DNA of 64,000 nt from Polynucleobacter sp. MWH-S4W17 (GTDB lineage: Bacteria; Pseudomonadota; Gammaproteobacteria; Burkholderiales; Burkholderiaceae): NCBI RefSeq assembly GCF_018687535.1, contig NZ_CP061295.1:620001-684000 (forward strand), written 5' to 3'. Each line of letters begins with the position of its first letter. The first letter of the stretch is position 1. This document shows positions 7,816 through 16,981 of this stretch, in pieces. The notes under the pieces are model-generated. The model was not told where the DNA came from, did not search any database, and was given only the letters and a program-made list of their open reading frames with translations. The position numbers and the translations under genes are program-made.

Positions 7816-8961
7816 TTAAAAGGTTCCTGGATACAAAATATCTTTAGTCACATTCTGAATATCGCGATGGCCTGTGAATGCCATGGTGATATCCAACTCA
7901 TTGTGAATTAACTCTAAACACTTAGTGACACCAGCTTCACCCATGGCGCCTAAGCCATATAGGAATGGGCGGCCAATCATCGTGCCGCGCGCACCCAAGG
8001 CCCATGCTTTTAAAACATCTTGACCCGAGCGAATGCCGCCGTCCATCCACACTTCAATATCTTTGCCAACGGCATTCACAATTCCAGGTAAAGCCTGAAT
8101 ACTAGAAATCGCACCATCTAATTGACGGCCACCATGGTTAGAAACAATTAAAGCATCGGCGCCAGAGTTTGCCGCTAAGCGCGCATCACCTTCATCTAGG
8201 ATGCCTTTGATAATTAATTTTCCGCCCCAGAGTTTTTTAATCCATTCCACATCACCCCAATTGAGGCCCGGGTCAAATTGTTCTGCAGTCCAAGAGGACA
8301 GTGAAGACATATTACCGACACCAGTAGCGTGACCAACAATATTGCGGAAGGTTCTACGTGGTGTCATAGCCATACCCAAGCACCAGCGGGGCTTAGTCGC
8401 CATATTGATCATATTGGCAATTGTCAGCTTAGGAGGTGCGGACAGACCATTCTTTAGGTCCTTATGACGTTGACCTAAGATTTGCAAATCCAAAGTTAAA
8501 ACCAGTGCTGAACATTTGGCTGCTTTAGCGCGCTCAATCAAACGCTCAATAAAGCCGCGATCTTTCATGACATAAAGTTGGAACCAAAAGGGTTTTGTAG
8601 TGTGCTCCGCTACATCTTCAATTGAGCAAATACTCATAGTAGATAAGCAAAATGGCACACCAAACTTTTCAGCAGCCTTGGCTGCCAAAATTTCACCATC
8701 GGCATGTTGCATGCCAGTAAGGCCTGTAGGTGCCAGTGCCACCGGCATGGCAACTTCTTGACCAACCATGGTTGTCTTAGTAGTGCGGTTAGTCATATTG
8801 ACCGCTACACGCTGACGCAATTTAATCTTTTGAAAATCGGATTCATTGGCGCGGTATGTTGACTCAGTCCACGATCCTGAGTCTGCATAATCGTAGAACA
8901 TCTTGGGGGTGCGCTTTTGATGGAGGACCCGCAAGTCTTCTATATTGGTAATGATTGCCAC
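7816..8961 (-). CDS. lldD: FMN-dependent L-lactate dehydrogenase (alpha-hydroxy-acid dehydrogenase)
   Basis: A 381-residue TIM-barrel flavoenzyme oxidising 2-hydroxy acids, most likely L-lactate to pyruvate, with electrons passed to quinone. Family marks are VALAPTGLTGMQHADGE, FWFQLYVMKDRG, VLTLDLQILGQRHKDLKNG, the catalytic SNHGGRQLDG element and WMDGGIRSGQDVLKAWALGA. The related glycolate oxidase and mandelate dehydrogenase cannot be ruled out by eye. Two membrane/small protein genes follow closely on the same strand. The EamA gene at 9110 is divergent. Confidence 0.88.
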   Translation of the reverse strand: MAIITNIEDLRVLHQKRTPKMFYDYADSGSWTESTYRANESDFQKIKLRQRVAVNMTNRTTKTTMVGQEVAMPVALAPTGLTGMQHADGEILAAKAAEKFGVPFCLSTMSICSIEDVAEHTTKPFWFQLYVMKDRGFIERLIERAKAAKCSALVLTLDLQILGQRHKDLKNGLSAPPKLTIANMINMATKPRWCLGMAMTPRRTFRNIVGHATGVGNMSSLSSWTAEQFDPGLNWGDVEWIKKLWGGKLIIKGILDEGDARLAANSGADALIVSNHGGRQLDGAISSIQALPGIVNAVGKDIEVWMDGGIRSGQDVLKAWALGARGTMIGRPFLYGLGAMGEAGVTKCLELIHNELDITMAFTGHRDIQNVTKDILYPGTF

Positions 8962-9109
8962 AATGTATCCTTCTTTTTGATGCTATTTTGTAGAAGCAAA
9001 AGCTTAATTTAAGCTCTATCTTAGCAATACCGGGGATTTGTTTCTACAATGCTAGGTTATCCCTTGCTTGGGGACCTCAAATAACTACTTCCCCATTAAG
9101 CCCCTCTGT

Positions 9110-10012
9110 ATGTACCAACTGAATTTCGCCACAATTGCCTACTTGCTCATAGCCACCGCTTTATGGGCGGGTAATGCAATCGCCGGGCGAGTATTGGTTG
9201 GAAGTATCTCCCCTATTACCTTAAGTGCGGTCCGCTGGGGATTAGCCGCCTTACTTTTGCTTCCTTTGGGTTGGCGTGTGCTGATGCCGGGAAGTGCCTT
9301 ATGGCAAAACAAGAAACGTTTCCTTCTCTTGGGTTTATTCGGGGTAGGTAGTTACAACGTACTGTTATATCTCGCTCTTCAAACATCTACCGCTATTAAC
9401 GTCACCTTGATCGGCGCTAGCATGCCAATCTGGATGCTATTCATTGGTGCAGTGTTTTATCAAGTAAAGCCTAGCATCTTGCAGATGATTGGCGCAGTGG
9501 TGAGCTTATTAGGTGTGGGTATTGTGCTTACCCGTGGAGATCTAGCGGCCTTACTGTCTATGCAATTAGTAGTGGGCGATCTTTTAATTATGTTGGCCAC
9601 AATCTTGTGGGCTTTTTATAGCTGGATGTTGAGTCGTCCGGGTTCTAGTTCAGAGCGTCAATGGCCATGGGCTGAATTTTTAATGGCGCAAGTAACTGTG
9701 GGTCTGTTGTGGACGGGATTTTTTGATGGTTTTGAAATTGCAGCTGGGCATGCTTTTCTGGATCTCAATTGGTGGACCGCCTCTTTAATTGTCTTCGTGG
9801 CAATTGGCCCGTCCTTAATTGCTTATCGTTGCTGGGGCCTAGGTGTGAATGGGGCGGGGCCTACGGTTGCCGCCTTTTTTGCTAATTTCATACCCTTATT
9901 TACTGCGCTGTTATCGGCCGCCATTCTGGGTGAACCCCCCCAACTATTTCATGGGCTCGCCTTTGGTCTGATTGTGGCGGGTATTGTTATTTCCTCGAAA
10001 AAGGAAAAGTAA
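9110..10012 (+). CDS. EamA/DMT-family transporter
   Basis: An inner-membrane protein of about ten helices with two EamA repeats. The first includes ATALWAGNAIAGRVLVG and SAVRWGLAALLLLPLGW; the second starts near VVGDLLIMLATILWAFYSW. The ATG at 9110 is preferred over the TTG at 9068, which adds a non-hydrophobic leader. Family members export amino acids or other metabolites; the substrate cannot be read from sequence. It is divergent from lldD. Confidence 0.87.
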   Translation: MYQLNFATIAYLLIATALWAGNAIAGRVLVGSISPITLSAVRWGLAALLLLPLGWRVLMPGSALWQNKKRFLLLGLFGVGSYNVLLYLALQTSTAINVTLIGASMPIWMLFIGAVFYQVKPSILQMIGAVVSLLGVGIVLTRGDLAALLSMQLVVGDLLIMLATILWAFYSWMLSRPGSSSERQWPWAEFLMAQVTVGLLWTGFFDGFEIAAGHAFLDLNWWTASLIVFVAIGPSLIAYRCWGLGVNGAGPTVAAFFANFIPLFTALLSAAILGEPPQLFHGLAFGLIVAGIVISSKKEK

Positions 10013-10127
10013 AACTGCCAAAACTGGCAAAAACGCCCTTTTAAGCAGGGTTTTGGACCACAGTCCCCAAGAAAGCCTTAAATCAGTATCATTTAGGGCT
10101 AATCACAGAAATCCCTAGGAAATTACT

Positions 10128-11276
10128 ATGCCAGGCTTACTCCCCAATGTTGATCCAGATGGTTTATTAGAGTTCTCGGTTGTTTACACCGACCGCTCCT
10201 TAAATCACATGTCTGAAGAGTTCAAGCGCGTGATGGTCGACATTTCGAGTGTCCTTAAGGATGCTTATAACGCTAGCTCTGCAGTCATCGTGCCTGGTAG
10301 CGGAACTTTTGGTATGGAGGCGGTAGCTCGCCAATTCGCTAACAATGAAAAATGCTTAGTCTTACGTAATGGCTGGTTTAGCTATCGCTGGACGCAAATC
10401 TTTGATTTGGCCAACATTACTAAAGACGTGACGGTTATCAAAGGGCATCAATTAGAAGATTCAACGCAGGGTGTATTTGCACCAGCTCCAATAGAAGAAG
10501 TAGTTGCCTTCATCAAGAAAGAAAAACCAGCGGTAGTATTTGCGCCGCACGTAGAAACTTCTGCTGGCATTATTCTTCCGGATGATTACCTCAAAGCAGT
10601 CGGTGAAGCAGTGCGTTCTGTAAATGGTTTGTTTGTATTGGATTGCATTGCTTCTGGTGCAATGTGGGTTGATATGAAAGCTTGTAATGTCGATGTATTA
10701 ATTACTGCACCTCAAAAAGGTTGGAGTAGTTCCCCATGCTGCGCATTGATCGCTCTAGGTGATCGTGCACGTGAGCGCATTGATGCAACCCAAAGCAGCA
10801 GTTTTTCTATGGATCTCAAAAAGTGGCTGCAGATCATGGAAGCATATGAAAAGGGTGGTCATGTGTATCACACCACCATGCCGACTGATGCCTTAAAGAT
10901 TCTGCGTAATGTGATGAAAGAGACTCAGTCACTTGGCTTCGCAGCATTGAAGGATAAGCAAGTAGAGTTGGGCACAAAAGTGCGCAACCTATTAGTTTCT
11001 CAAGGCTATAGTTCTGTTGCCGCCAAGGGCTTTCAAGCTCCTGGGGTAGTTGTTAGCTACACCAAGGACCCTGATATTCAATCTGGTAAGAAGTTTATTG
11101 CTCTGGGTATGCAAACTGCTGCAGGCGTTCCCTTGCAGTGTGACGAGCGTGCAGATTTCCGCACCTTCCGCCTTGGATTGTTTGGTTTAGAGAAGTTGGC
11201 GAATGTTGATCGTACAGTTGGACATCTCGCTACCGCATTAGAAAAAATTACCGAGACTGAAGCGCAGCCTGCGTAA
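10128..11276 (+). CDS. Class V PLP-dependent aminotransferase (alanine/serine-glyoxylate type)
   Basis: 382 residues with the fold-type I aminotransferase layout: IVPGSGTFGMEAVARQFA near the start, the cofactor Asp in FVLDCIASGAMWVDM, and the Schiff-base lysine in TAPQKGWSSSPCCALIAL. The FRTFRLGLFGLEKL stretch near the end is typical of the serine/alanine-glyoxylate branch. The likely reaction is transamination to glyoxylate or pyruvate. It stands alone with a terminator after it. Confidence 0.85.
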   Translation: MPGLLPNVDPDGLLEFSVVYTDRSLNHMSEEFKRVMVDISSVLKDAYNASSAVIVPGSGTFGMEAVARQFANNEKCLVLRNGWFSYRWTQIFDLANITKDVTVIKGHQLEDSTQGVFAPAPIEEVVAFIKKEKPAVVFAPHVETSAGIILPDDYLKAVGEAVRSVNGLFVLDCIASGAMWVDMKACNVDVLITAPQKGWSSSPCCALIALGDRARERIDATQSSSFSMDLKKWLQIMEAYEKGGHVYHTTMPTDALKILRNVMKETQSLGFAALKDKQVELGTKVRNLLVSQGYSSVAAKGFQAPGVVVSYTKDPDIQSGKKFIALGMQTAAGVPLQCDERADFRTFRLGLFGLEKLANVDRTVGHLATALEKITETEAQPA

Positions 11277-11305
11277 TCAACTCAAGTAGTTCAGCATTAA
11301 TTAAT

Positions 11306-11329
11306 AAAGGCCATCAGATGATGGCCTTT
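11306..11329. terminator. Hairpin between convergent genes, probable terminator
   Basis: A perfect ten-base stem, AAAGGCCATC (11306-11315) with GATGGCCTTT (11320-11329), has an AGAT loop. The T-tract is short on both strands, so efficiency is uncertain. Confidence 0.65.
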
Positions 11330-11361
11330 ATTACATCGGACAAATTAAATTGATCAGTAGC

Positions 11362-11991
11362 TTATCTAGCTAATGGATTAGGAGTGGCATCGCCAATCTT
11401 ATGAAGTATATTGTTATCAACGTGATGAAATAACGTTACTTGATCTTTAATCTGCATCACCGTGTCTTGCTCGTAAGACCAAGTTCCATCATCGTGAACC
11501 GAAACCTGAATATGAAATTCAACCGTTCTGAAGGCGTAATCTAAAAATGGATTAGAGGAGATGCCTGCGCAGCGATCATCTTCTTTTGCATGCAATTCAA
11601 ATTGCTTTGCATTTTCAGCGGCATTACCAGAGGCCATCGTAATCATGCCTCGAGGAATGCTCAGTGTGTGAATGATGTTGCCAGTTGCAGGCTCCCATAA
11701 CCAATACCCCACTTGATCATGATAGGTCTTTACTTGGTCGGGCTTGGTGATGTGGGTGTGGTACCTCAAGCCATAAAAAAGCTGGGGGCCATTGGTTTGG
11801 GGGTCAATAGGCTGAAGCTCAATTCTCTCAACATAAGCTTGCTTCTTAGGTCCTTCTGCTTTGGGCTTTACGTCTAAGCCACGAACTCCTTCCCAGATGC
11901 CAGCCATGCCAGTCAAGGGCCCAAGCTGTTCTAGGGTATTGACGGGGTAGCCTTGGGGTTCGGTAAAAATGTCGTTTGGAAAATTACTCAT
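11362..11991 (-). CDS. Nitrobindin/THAP4-like heme-binding beta-barrel protein
   Basis: The start at 11991 (MSNFPNDIFTEP) has AAAGG upstream. This 209-residue protein has the FABP-like GIWEGVRGLDVKP element near its start, YGLRYHTHI, GYWLWEPATGNIIHTLSIPRG and a run of beta-strand-like segments. These suit the family of small heme-binding barrels (DUF1794-like) with nitrite/peroxynitrite-related activity. Heme binding is a family property; I did not confirm the proximal histidine. It is an isolated minus-strand gene. Confidence 0.7.
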   Translation of the reverse strand: MSNFPNDIFTEPQGYPVNTLEQLGPLTGMAGIWEGVRGLDVKPKAEGPKKQAYVERIELQPIDPQTNGPQLFYGLRYHTHITKPDQVKTYHDQVGYWLWEPATGNIIHTLSIPRGMITMASGNAAENAKQFELHAKEDDRCAGISSNPFLDYAFRTVEFHIQVSVHDDGTWSYEQDTVMQIKDQVTLFHHVDNNILHKIGDATPNPLAR

Positions 11992-12072
11992 CAGCAACCT
12001 TTTAAAAATGAAGCATTTCTCTCAAATTTTTGAGTATTATTAAATTATCCACAAACTATCTTGGAGAATTAC

Positions 12073-12351
12073 ATGATTTCTCGTATCGCGCGCTTGAGCC
12101 TAGCATCCCTGATTTCCGCTGCTATTGGTATTGCCCCCATCTCTGTGATGGCTGCTGATCCAGCTCCTGCACCTGCACCGGTCGCTGCGCCTGCTGCCGC
12201 TCCAGTGGTTGCACCTGCTACTACTCCGGCTGAGAAGTCTGCTGAGAAAAAAGCAAAGAAAAAAGCAAAGAAAGAAAAGAAAGCTGAGAAAAAAGCGAAA
12301 AAGAAGTCCAAAAAGAAGGCTAAAGCAGCAGCTGACGCCGCAGCTCAGTAA
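12073..12351 (+). CDS. Secreted Ala/Pro-rich and Lys-rich low-complexity protein
   Basis: The start is ATG 12073 with TTGGAGAA just upstream. A signal peptide (about 25 residues, ending SVMAAD) is followed by an Ala-Pro stretch, then a tail of repeated Lys-Ala-Lys-Lys units and a short Ala end. The mature protein would be extremely basic, extended and probably disordered. Similar secreted Lys/Ala-rich proteins occur in related bacteria without known function. Binding to acidic envelope polymers or DNA is speculation. Confidence 0.72.
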   Translation: MISRIARLSLASLISAAIGIAPISVMAADPAPAPAPVAAPAAAPVVAPATTPAEKSAEKKAKKKAKKEKKAEKKAKKKSKKKAKAAADAAAQ

Positions 12352-12371
12352 TACACATAAATGAGTCCCCC

Positions 12372-13349
12372 TTAGTTGAGGGGCTCCGCACTATCGAAGT
12401 CATCAGATCCTTTGGGATTTGGTGACTTTTTTGTTGGCGCATCATTGCGCACTAACAACCACATTGCAGCCATCACCAAAGTCATGCCACCAATTTGTGT
12501 CCAAGTGATTGGCTCCGCCAGAATGAGGTATCCCATAAAGATAGTGGAGACTGGGCCAAGTATTCCAGCTTGAGCTACGAGTGGAGATCCGATGCGGTTT
12601 ATGGCGATCATAATTAGCAACATTGGAATAACGGTGCATAAGCTGGCATTCAGTAGACTAAACCAATAAATAGGTAGAAGCTGTTCAAATATTGCCATTG
12701 GGTTATGGATGGTTGATTGCACTATGCTCAAAAATGCCGAGGCTGAACTGGCATAGACAACCAAGCGCACGCTACCAATACGCTTCACCATTTCTCCGGC
12801 GCCAATCATGTAGGCTGCATAGGAGCAGGCACTACCGAATACGAGAGCCATGCCTAACCAAGCGCCAATGCCAGTGGAGCTAGTATCTTGAATAAAGACA
12901 ATGAAAACGCCAATGTAGCCAACGATGAGAGAGAGCCACTGTAGTTTAGAGACCGGTTTCTTTAAAACAAAATAAGAGATTAATAAAACAATGGTTGGCG
13001 TGAGGTAGAGAACAATTCTCTCCAGGCCAACCGAGATGTATTGAAGTCCTAAGAAATCAATGTAGCTAGATAAAAAGTAACCTAAAAATCCGAGGAAAAA
13101 TAATTTGGAGCGATCAAGCCAGGTGATGGGGCTCATCGCCTTGCGGCGCGACTCCCACCAAAAGATCCCCCAGAACAAGGGGAGCGCCATGAGCATGCGT
13201 AAGGCTAGGAGGGTCTCCGCATTTGCACCATAACCAAAGGCGAGCTTAACCAAAATAGCTTTGCCGGAAAATAGCATAGAGCCTACTCCGGCTATCAAAA
13301 TGCCATAGAGGTAGCGTCGGTGGTGATGTGCTGCGCTTACTGAATGCAT
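12372..13349 (-). CDS. EamA/DMT-family transporter
   Basis: About 325 residues with ten predicted helices and two EamA repeats, one starting YLYGILIAGVGSMLFSGKAILVK and the second near AWLGMALVFGSACSYAAYMIG. The C-terminal tail after LVRNDAPTKKS is polar. It differs clearly from the EamA protein at 9110. It lies six bases downstream of nnrD (13356-14240) on the same strand, so the two are probably cotranscribed, although no functional link is evident. Confidence 0.87.
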   Translation of the reverse strand: MHSVSAAHHHRRYLYGILIAGVGSMLFSGKAILVKLAFGYGANAETLLALRMLMALPLFWGIFWWESRRKAMSPITWLDRSKLFFLGFLGYFLSSYIDFLGLQYISVGLERIVLYLTPTIVLLISYFVLKKPVSKLQWLSLIVGYIGVFIVFIQDTSSTGIGAWLGMALVFGSACSYAAYMIGAGEMVKRIGSVRLVVYASSASAFLSIVQSTIHNPMAIFEQLLPIYWFSLLNASLCTVIPMLLIMIAINRIGSPLVAQAGILGPVSTIFMGYLILAEPITWTQIGGMTLVMAAMWLLVRNDAPTKKSPNPKGSDDFDSAEPLN

Positions 13350-13355
13350 AACGAT

Positions 13356-14240
13356 TTATAACAGCTTATTGAGTAGCGCTCGCATTTCTAAAATAGTCTC
13401 AGAGGGCGTTAGACCTATAGGACCAATCCCTTTACTCACTAGACTATCTGCCGCGCTGGCGTGCAACTCAACTGCAATCCCAATGGCTTGCCATAGATCC
13501 AGTTGATGGCGTATACCTTGAGCGGCGATAGCGGCAATGCTTCCCGTTAGAATATCTCCCATGCCTCCAGTGCCCATACCGGCATTACCGGCAAGGCATT
13601 GAACTGGAGAATGTTGAGATGAGGCAATCAGAGTGTGCTGCCCTTTAAGAACCACGATCGATTGGGTTAATTCAACTAACTTTTGAATGGCGTCCACACG
13701 ATCTGATTGCACTTTTTCTGTGGTGGTCATTAAAAGCTTTGCCGCTTCGCCGGGGTGAGGGGTGAGAACAGTCAACCCTGGAAGTGCTTGATTACGAACT
13801 TGTAGCTTCTCGAGTAGCTCAGTAGATTCACTGATTAAGTTGAGAGCATCAGCATCAATTACTAGTGGAATGTTGGAGTATGAAAGTGTTGCACCTAGGC
13901 ATTGAATTGCTAAAGGAGATTTGCCAAGGCCTGGGCCAACAGCAATAACATCGGGCTGAGCGGTATTCAGTGTTTGACGAATATCGTCTGTCGCAAGACG
14001 AATCATGAGCTCGGGGTGATCGAAATCTGCGTGTGCTGAAGCAGGATCTAAGATTTCTAAGATAGTCCAGCCTGCGCCTAGATGTAAGCAAGCATTACCC
14101 GCCAAAATCAGAGCGCCCGCCATTCCTGGTGCGCCACCTATTAAAACAACTTTGCCTGCATTGCCTTTATGTTCTGAAGCCTCGCGCTCAAGAAATTTAA
14201 CCAATTTAAGAGCGTCAAGGGTGTCTGGTTTGATGGTCAT
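13356..14240 (-). CDS. nnrD: ADP/ATP-dependent NAD(P)H-hydrate dehydratase
   Basis: 294 residues of the ribokinase-like NnrD/CARKD fold, which repairs hydrated NAD(P)H. Marks are KGNAGKVVLIGGAPGMAGA near the N-terminus, DVIAVGPGLGKS, VIDADALNLIS, LTPHPGEAAKLL and the nucleotide/active-site element GNAGMGTGGMGDILTG. The epimerase half (NnrE) that is fused in many bacteria is absent, so it must be encoded elsewhere. The gene is divergent from the beta-CASP nuclease at 14305. Confidence 0.92.
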   Translation of the reverse strand: MTIKPDTLDALKLVKFLEREASEHKGNAGKVVLIGGAPGMAGALILAGNACLHLGAGWTILEILDPASAHADFDHPELMIRLATDDIRQTLNTAQPDVIAVGPGLGKSPLAIQCLGATLSYSNIPLVIDADALNLISESTELLEKLQVRNQALPGLTVLTPHPGEAAKLLMTTTEKVQSDRVDAIQKLVELTQSIVVLKGQHTLIASSQHSPVQCLAGNAGMGTGGMGDILTGSIAAIAAQGIRHQLDLWQAIGIAVELHASAADSLVSKGIGPIGLTPSETILEMRALLNKLL

Positions 14241-14304
14241 ATTAATAGTATCGCTCTGATTTAAGAGGTCTTGAGCAAATTACAGGAAAGAGTATGCTGA
14301 ACAT

Positions 14305-15720
14305 ATGAAGATCCAATTTCTTGGTGCGGCAGGTGAGGTAACAGGCTCTCGCCATTCGGTTGAGGTCATGTTATCTGGCATGCCAAGGCGTTTCCTGGTT
14401 GACTATGGCATGTTTCAGGGTGGCCGCGAGGCAACAAATAAGAATCTCGAGCCTTTACCATTTCCACCAAAAGATCTCGATTTTGTAGTGCTAACGCACG
14501 CGCATATTGACCACAGTGGTTTATTGCCTCGTCTATGTGCACAAGGTTTTGCTGGGCCCATTTACTGTACAAATGCCACCTTTGAATTAATAAAAATTCT
14601 ATTGCTCGATAGCGCCCATTTGCAGCGCGCAGACGTAGAAAGAGCCGAGAGAAAAATCAAGGTTGGAAAGTGGCGTGGAGAGGTCCCTGTTGCCCTGTAT
14701 TCCAGGGAGGAAGTTGAAATGACTCTGGCTCAGTTTGAGCCTTTGGCATATGGGCAGTCATTAGAGTTGATGCCTGGAATTCAGTTGGAATTTCATAATG
14801 CCGGACACATTTTGGGTTCTGCTATCGCTGTTATCGATGTTGTAGAAGATGAGCTTCAGAAAAAGCGTTGTGTATTTTCAGGTGACATCGGCATGAAGGG
14901 TAAAGTCTTAATGCCTGACCCTGATTTAATTCAAGAGGCTGATGTTGTTGTGGTTGAATCCACATACGGAGATCGCTTACACCGTAGTTTGCAAGACACT
15001 GAGGATGAGTTAGTTGAGATTATCACCTCAACCATGACCGCCCATGGCAATGTAGTAATGCCAGCTTTTGCAGTAGGGCGCACTCAAGAGATTTTATTTC
15101 TCTTAATCGACTTAGTGAGAAGAGGACATCTACCCCATTTAAGTATTTGGGTTGATTCGCCTATGGCCACTGCAGCAACACATCTCACACAGCATTTTTT
15201 CTCTCAATTAGATGGCCAGTCTCAAGCTACTTTTGAATGGTACAAAAATAACCCAGAGGCTGTGGATCTTCGCTTTATTGCGGATGTGGAAGAGTCAAAA
15301 GCCTTAAATAAAATTAAAGGTGGAGCAATCATTATTTCGGCGAGCGGCATGTGTGATGCTGGTCGTATTGTTCATCACTTAGCCAGTAATTTGCCACGTG
15401 CTCAAAATGCCATTGTCATAACTGGATTTCAGGCTTATGGAAGTCTGGGTAGACGATTGGTGGATAAGGTGGAGAAGGTTCGACTATTTGGTGAAGAGAT
15501 TCCGGTTAAGGCCTCGATTCACACAATTGGTGGTTTATCTGCTCACGCTGATCAGGCGGGTTTACTAGACTGGCTTAGAGGATTCAAGCGGGAACCAAGT
15601 GCTGTCTTTGTTGTGCATGGTGAACCAGAATCATCATCAGTTTTAGCTCAATGCATCAGGGACGAATTGCATTGGACTAAGGTCATTATTCCTGAACGCT
15701 TGCATTCTTATCGGTGCTAA
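14305..15720 (+). CDS. Metallo-beta-lactamase / beta-CASP RNA-processing nuclease
   Basis: A 471-residue protein of the CPSF73/Ysh1-like branch. The zinc signature is THAHIDHSG (H65, H67, D69, H70). Further marks are the NAGHILGSA histidine, FSGDIGMKG, VVESTYGDR, the beta-CASP region ending IIISASGMCDAGRIVHHL and the final GGLSAHADQ and VHGEPESS motifs. Proteins of this kind cut RNA as endo- or exonucleases. The substrate in bacteria is mostly unknown. Confidence 0.9.
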   Translation: MKIQFLGAAGEVTGSRHSVEVMLSGMPRRFLVDYGMFQGGREATNKNLEPLPFPPKDLDFVVLTHAHIDHSGLLPRLCAQGFAGPIYCTNATFELIKILLLDSAHLQRADVERAERKIKVGKWRGEVPVALYSREEVEMTLAQFEPLAYGQSLELMPGIQLEFHNAGHILGSAIAVIDVVEDELQKKRCVFSGDIGMKGKVLMPDPDLIQEADVVVVESTYGDRLHRSLQDTEDELVEIITSTMTAHGNVVMPAFAVGRTQEILFLLIDLVRRGHLPHLSIWVDSPMATAATHLTQHFFSQLDGQSQATFEWYKNNPEAVDLRFIADVEESKALNKIKGGAIIISASGMCDAGRIVHHLASNLPRAQNAIVITGFQAYGSLGRRLVDKVEKVRLFGEEIPVKASIHTIGGLSAHADQAGLLDWLRGFKREPSAVFVVHGEPESSSVLAQCIRDELHWTKVIIPERLHSYRC

Positions 15721-15734
15721 CTCAATAATCTTAT

Positions 15735-16553
15735 TTAGTCGGCCACTTTTGCGCCTTGGATATTGTGACGTTTCATAGCGTCCGCCACAAACCCAGACTG
15801 CTTGAGTTCCGCGATGACATTGCTTAAATAGGCGTTTGTACTTTCATAATTGGCTCTAGCCTTCGGAATGCCAATCGCTTGATTGATCACCATGAAACGA
15901 CCGGGCAGCATCCGTAAGCCCCCATAGCGCTTGGCATCACTCTCTAGCTGCTGTTTGACACCTGCTGCAACATTGCCTGTTCCAGACATAAAGTCATCCA
16001 CTACGGCTTGTGAGCTAGCGGCTCTTAATAGGGCGGCATTTTTAATCTCACGCGTAAGGTAAAGATCATAAGCGCTCCCTTTGCCTACGACAATTTCATT
16101 GCCGGCAGCATCTACTTCATCATTCGTCTTTAAAGCAGAGGAGGCCTTCACCATATAGGCGCCTTCAATTTGTATATAGGCTGGGGTATAGCTAATATCA
16201 GCGCCACGAACTGGGTCGATCGCCACAAATACCAAATCAATTTCTCCGGTCTTCACTGCATCGACTGTTGCCCCCGCCGTTTTGAATGGGATCAGTTGGA
16301 CGGGTAATGAAATATGTTTCCCAATCTCATTGGCAATATCAATGGTTACTCCGTATAAGCTTTTGGAGTTTGAATCCTGATTGGCCAGAATCGGATTGCC
16401 TAAATTAATGCCGACGCGCAGAACGCCATTTGGCGCAAAAGAAGTTAAGGTGGATTGGTCAATAGTTTTCATAGTCTTAGGTGATTGACTTATAGCGAGT
16501 TGTGATAAGCACAAAAGCGTCAGAGATAGGAGTGAGGAAAATATCAGCTTCAT
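15735..16553 (-). CDS. Extracellular solute-binding protein family 3 (amino-acid type)
   Basis: The start at 16553 (MKLIFSSLLSLTLLCLSQLAIS) gives a clean signal peptide; the frame stays open further upstream but runs through the terminator at 16568. The 272-residue protein has the SBP_bac_3 features LRVGINLGNP, YGVTIDIANEIGKHI, VKTGEIDLVFVAIDPVRGADISYTPAY and a late GFVADAMKRHNI. No ABC permease or ATPase gene is adjacent, so its transporter partner is elsewhere, or it acts alone as a sensor or scavenger. Confidence 0.88.
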   Translation of the reverse strand: MKLIFSSLLSLTLLCLSQLAISQSPKTMKTIDQSTLTSFAPNGVLRVGINLGNPILANQDSNSKSLYGVTIDIANEIGKHISLPVQLIPFKTAGATVDAVKTGEIDLVFVAIDPVRGADISYTPAYIQIEGAYMVKASSALKTNDEVDAAGNEIVVGKGSAYDLYLTREIKNAALLRAASSQAVVDDFMSGTGNVAAGVKQQLESDAKRYGGLRMLPGRFMVINQAIGIPKARANYESTNAYLSNVIAELKQSGFVADAMKRHNIQGAKVAD

Positions 16554-16567
16554 TAAAAGATGGAGAT

Positions 16568-16592
16568 AAAAAAACCGCGGCGGACCGCGGCT
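16568..16592 (-). terminator. Intrinsic terminator of the small membrane-anchored gene
   Basis: CCGCGG (16575-16580), loop CGGA, then CCGCGG (16585-16590). On the minus strand it is followed by seven T residues. It separates 16612-16815 from the binding-protein gene downstream, so the latter probably has its own promoter. Confidence 0.85.
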
Positions 16593-16611
16593 TTTTGTGC
16601 AAAAGAAGGAA

Positions 16612-16815
16612 TTACTTCTTAGCGTCAGCCGCTGGAGCAGCAGCAGGTGCTGTTGGAGCAGCGGCGGGAGCATCTTTCTTAGCTTCTTCCATATGAGCAG
16701 CTTCTGCACCATGCTTCTCGCCGCCCATATCCACGTTGCCGTCGCCTTTGAGGAGTAAGTAGGCGGTGGCACCAATTAAGACTAGCACCATGATGATAAT
16801 TGAACGGTTGCTCAT
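16612..16815 (-). CDS. Small membrane-anchored Ala/Pro-rich protein
   Basis: 67 residues: a short basic start, one membrane helix (IIIMVLVLIGATAYLLL), a Gly/His/Glu stretch and a low-complexity Ala-Pro-Lys tail. The tail would be periplasmic if the helix is an uncleaved anchor. Good AAGGAAAAG ribosome site upstream. Function unknown. Confidence 0.65.
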   Translation of the reverse strand: MSNRSIIIMVLVLIGATAYLLLKGDGNVDMGGEKHGAEAAHMEEAKKDAPAAAPTAPAAAPAADAKK

Positions 16816-16981
16816 TGCTTTTCCTTCGATTTAGTTGAGATTCAGCCAATCTTAACTCTGCTTAAGTGCTAGGTAAATCCTGATAAGCCCTAAGCCCTCA
16901 TATCCTTGGTTAATCTAGGTGTTAATACTGATTTAGTTCACAGAGTAAGATGACCCTAAATAGATGTCAAAAGGTTGCAAT

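Noticed and set aside
10013..10127. TGCCA/TGGCA hairpin after the first EamA gene
   Set aside because: A five-base stem followed by A residues, not T, on the plus strand, so it is not a terminator for that gene.
12069..12311. Long antisense reading frame opposite the Lys-rich secreted protein gene
   Set aside because: The product would be a Phe/Ala run that is simply the complement of the Lys/Ala codon repeats.
12363..12386. GAG-CCCC / GGGG-CTC hairpin between the Lys-rich gene and the EamA gene
   Set aside because: No T-tract on either strand and it overlaps the coding end of the EamA gene.
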